Origin: Leptospirales bacterium
GTDB lineage: Bacteria; Spirochaetota; Leptospiria; Leptospirales; Leptonemataceae
DNA: 51,802 bases
NCBI GenBank assembly: GCA_019694655.1
Contig: JAIBBN010000018.1
Location: forward strand, 1 to 51,802
Reading direction: 5' to 3'
In this document: one piece after another, positions 51,097 through 51,802 of the stretch
How positions within the stretch are numbered: the stretch's first letter is position 1
Layout of the letters: every line of letters starts with the position of its first letter
The notes under the pieces: model-generated
Told to the model about the DNA's origin: nothing
Databases searched by the model: none
Seen by the model: the letters and a program-made list of their open reading frames with translations, nothing else
Made by a program: the position numbers and the translations under genes

Positions 51097-51554
51097 AGGC
51101 AGAGCTGATCAATCCGATCCTGGCGGCGACCGCCGGCGTGCTGCGGCAACTGGCAAAGCTGGAAGTGGTTCGGGGTCGATCGCTGCTGCTGAACAATCCG
51201 CGGCCCTCGCACGAAGTAGCCATTTTTGTTGGAATCACGGGGGCGCAAAGCGGTCACGCCATCTATTCGATGAACTATGAATCCGCATTGAAGCTTGCCG
51301 CGCGCCTGATGCCCGGGTCCGACGAGGCCCTTGTTCGCAGCGAGTACCGCGATGCGCTGGGCGAAGTGGCCAATATGATTACCGGCGTCGCCATCCAGCA
51401 ATTCATGCGCGGCGCCGCCGGCGTCGATCTGACCACGCCGATGGTCGCCGATTTGCGCCACAACGCAGCGCCGGACATGCCAGACATGCCGACCCTTGCT
51501 CTGAATCTCTATACTGTCGCCGGCTTGATAGAAATCCATTTCGCAATGAAATAG
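51093..51554 (+). CDS. cheX: CheX-type chemotaxis phosphatase
   Basis: Dephosphorylates CheY-P, ending the chemotactic signal. 153 residues, the usual CheX size. The catalytic pair ExxN is present as E91 and N94 in GEVANMITG, and the beta strands VAIFVGITGAQSGHAIYSM fit the fold. Spirochetes use CheX as their main CheY-P phosphatase, which agrees with the suggested organism. It begins with GTG 51093, overlapping the upstream stop by 4 nt (GTGA), so translation is coupled. A strong terminator follows about 115 bp later. Confidence 0.9.
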   Translation: MKAELINPILAATAGVLRQLAKLEVVRGRSLLLNNPRPSHEVAIFVGITGAQSGHAIYSMNYESALKLAARLMPGSDEALVRSEYRDALGEVANMITGVAIQQFMRGAAGVDLTTPMVADLRHNAAPDMPDMPTLALNLYTVAGLIEIHFAMK

Positions 51555-51595
51555 CCAGCGGCGCGCCGCGGTTTCCCGCCGCCCCGAGATCCTGC

Positions 51596-51655
51596 TCAGC
51601 TCTTGAAAAATTCTTCTACGGCCGGCGCCAGCCGCTCCGACATAGGAAGAGTCAT
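51596..51655 (-). CDS. possible 19-residue small ORF
   Basis: Minus-strand ATG 51655 opens a 19-codon peptide that begins MTLPMSERLA and ends EEFFKS. AGGAG lies 8 nt upstream (51668-51664), an ideal ribosome site. Codon use resembles coding sequence. It starts just behind the minus-strand reading of the cheX terminator hairpin. It could be a leader peptide, a relic or chance. Confidence 0.28.
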   Translation of the reverse strand: MTLPMSERLAPAVEEFFKS

Positions 51656-51670
51656 TCGTGTAACTCCTGA

Positions 51671-51697
51671 GGGCCCTGGCAACGGGGCCCTTTTTTT
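51671..51697 (+). terminator. intrinsic terminator after cheX
   Basis: GGGCCC (51671-51676), loop TGGCAACG, GGGCCC (51685-51690), then TTTTTTT (51691-51697). A textbook stem plus T-run ending the PpiD-like/cheX transcript. Confidence 0.88.
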
Positions 51698-51769
51698 GTT
51701 TCATTTTTACGTGCTCCTCGCCGCGCGTCGTGCGCGTCTCGTCGCACGTTTTCAATCAGCAGTTGGGAC

Positions 51770-51793
51770 GCAAAATGCATCCCTGCATTTTGC
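51770..51793. repeat. perfect 10-bp inverted repeat near the window edge
   Basis: GCAAAATGCA (51770-51779), TCCC, TGCATTTTGC (51784-51793). It is a perfect inverted repeat in a gene-free stretch. No T-run follows within the window. It could be an operator, an RNA hairpin or a mobile-element end. Confidence 0.5.
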
Positions 51794-51802
51794 TGGCTTC
51801 AG

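Noticed and set aside
1-51802. CRISPR array, tRNA or rRNA genes
   Set aside because: I saw no regularly spaced repeat array, no cloverleaf-like segment with TTCRA and no rRNA signature, though a tRNA search was not run.

Overview
This 51.8 kb window is a dense, GC-rich stretch of bacterial chromosome with about 48 protein genes and no tRNA, rRNA or CRISPR that I can see. The gene mix (a FliG-C-like protein, a lone CheX, many predicted lipoproteins and outer-membrane proteins, an MdoB/LTA-type enzyme, c-di-GMP proteins, mreBCD-mrdA-rodA) fits a diderm spirochete, most likely a Leptospirales relative outside Leptospira proper. That placement is inference from gene content; no marker RNA is present. 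Most of the window looks like ordinary vertically inherited chromosome. Only the left edge, with a tyrosine recombinase, looks mobile.

Layout. 0-4 kb: recombinase, gluQ, leuA. 4-11 kb: a leftward cluster of envelope genes (lipoprotein, FliG-C-like protein, beta-barrel) and a divergent rightward cluster (small exported protein, pentaheme cytochrome c, two SH3b proteins). 11-15 kb: hsp20 behind a 22-bp-periodic repeat, then a tightly coupled leftward operon (TIGR01777 epimerase, GDP-deoxymannose reductase-like SDR, HAD phosphatase, lipoprotein). 15-20 kb: marR, two methyltransferases, a 3-ketodihydrosphingosine-reductase-like SDR, a NapF-like polyferredoxin and plsC. 20-29 kb: an EAL protein, a HAD protein, sodB, membrane proteins, an HpcH-like aldolase, crotonase, and a GAF-PAS-PAS-GGDEF-EAL gene split by an in-frame TAA.

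28-41 kb: an MdoB/LTA-synthase-like enzyme, a secreted MORN-FecR protein, an extradiol dioxygenase, and a leftward operon metK - transketolase C-half - SH3b protein - M48 protease - FadL-type porin. A COG4324-type lipoprotein peptidase, a second marR and a coiled-coil protein follow. 41-49.8 kb: the rod-shape cluster mreB-mreC-mreD-mrdA-rodA, with a TPR-like and another anchored protein upstream. 49.8-51.8 kb: a PpiD/SurA-like anchored protein coupled to cheX, then a strong terminator.

The points most worth checking are a probable CTG start on the transketolase subunit (canonical starts would remove about 52 conserved residues), the nonsense codon at the conserved Gln of an EAL domain, three TTTTGCC motifs at exact 22-bp spacing before hsp20, a RodA with an extra roughly 140-residue segment, a stand-alone FliG-C-like protein among envelope genes, and a methyltransferase with an export signal. 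I did not find a clearly new multi-gene system.
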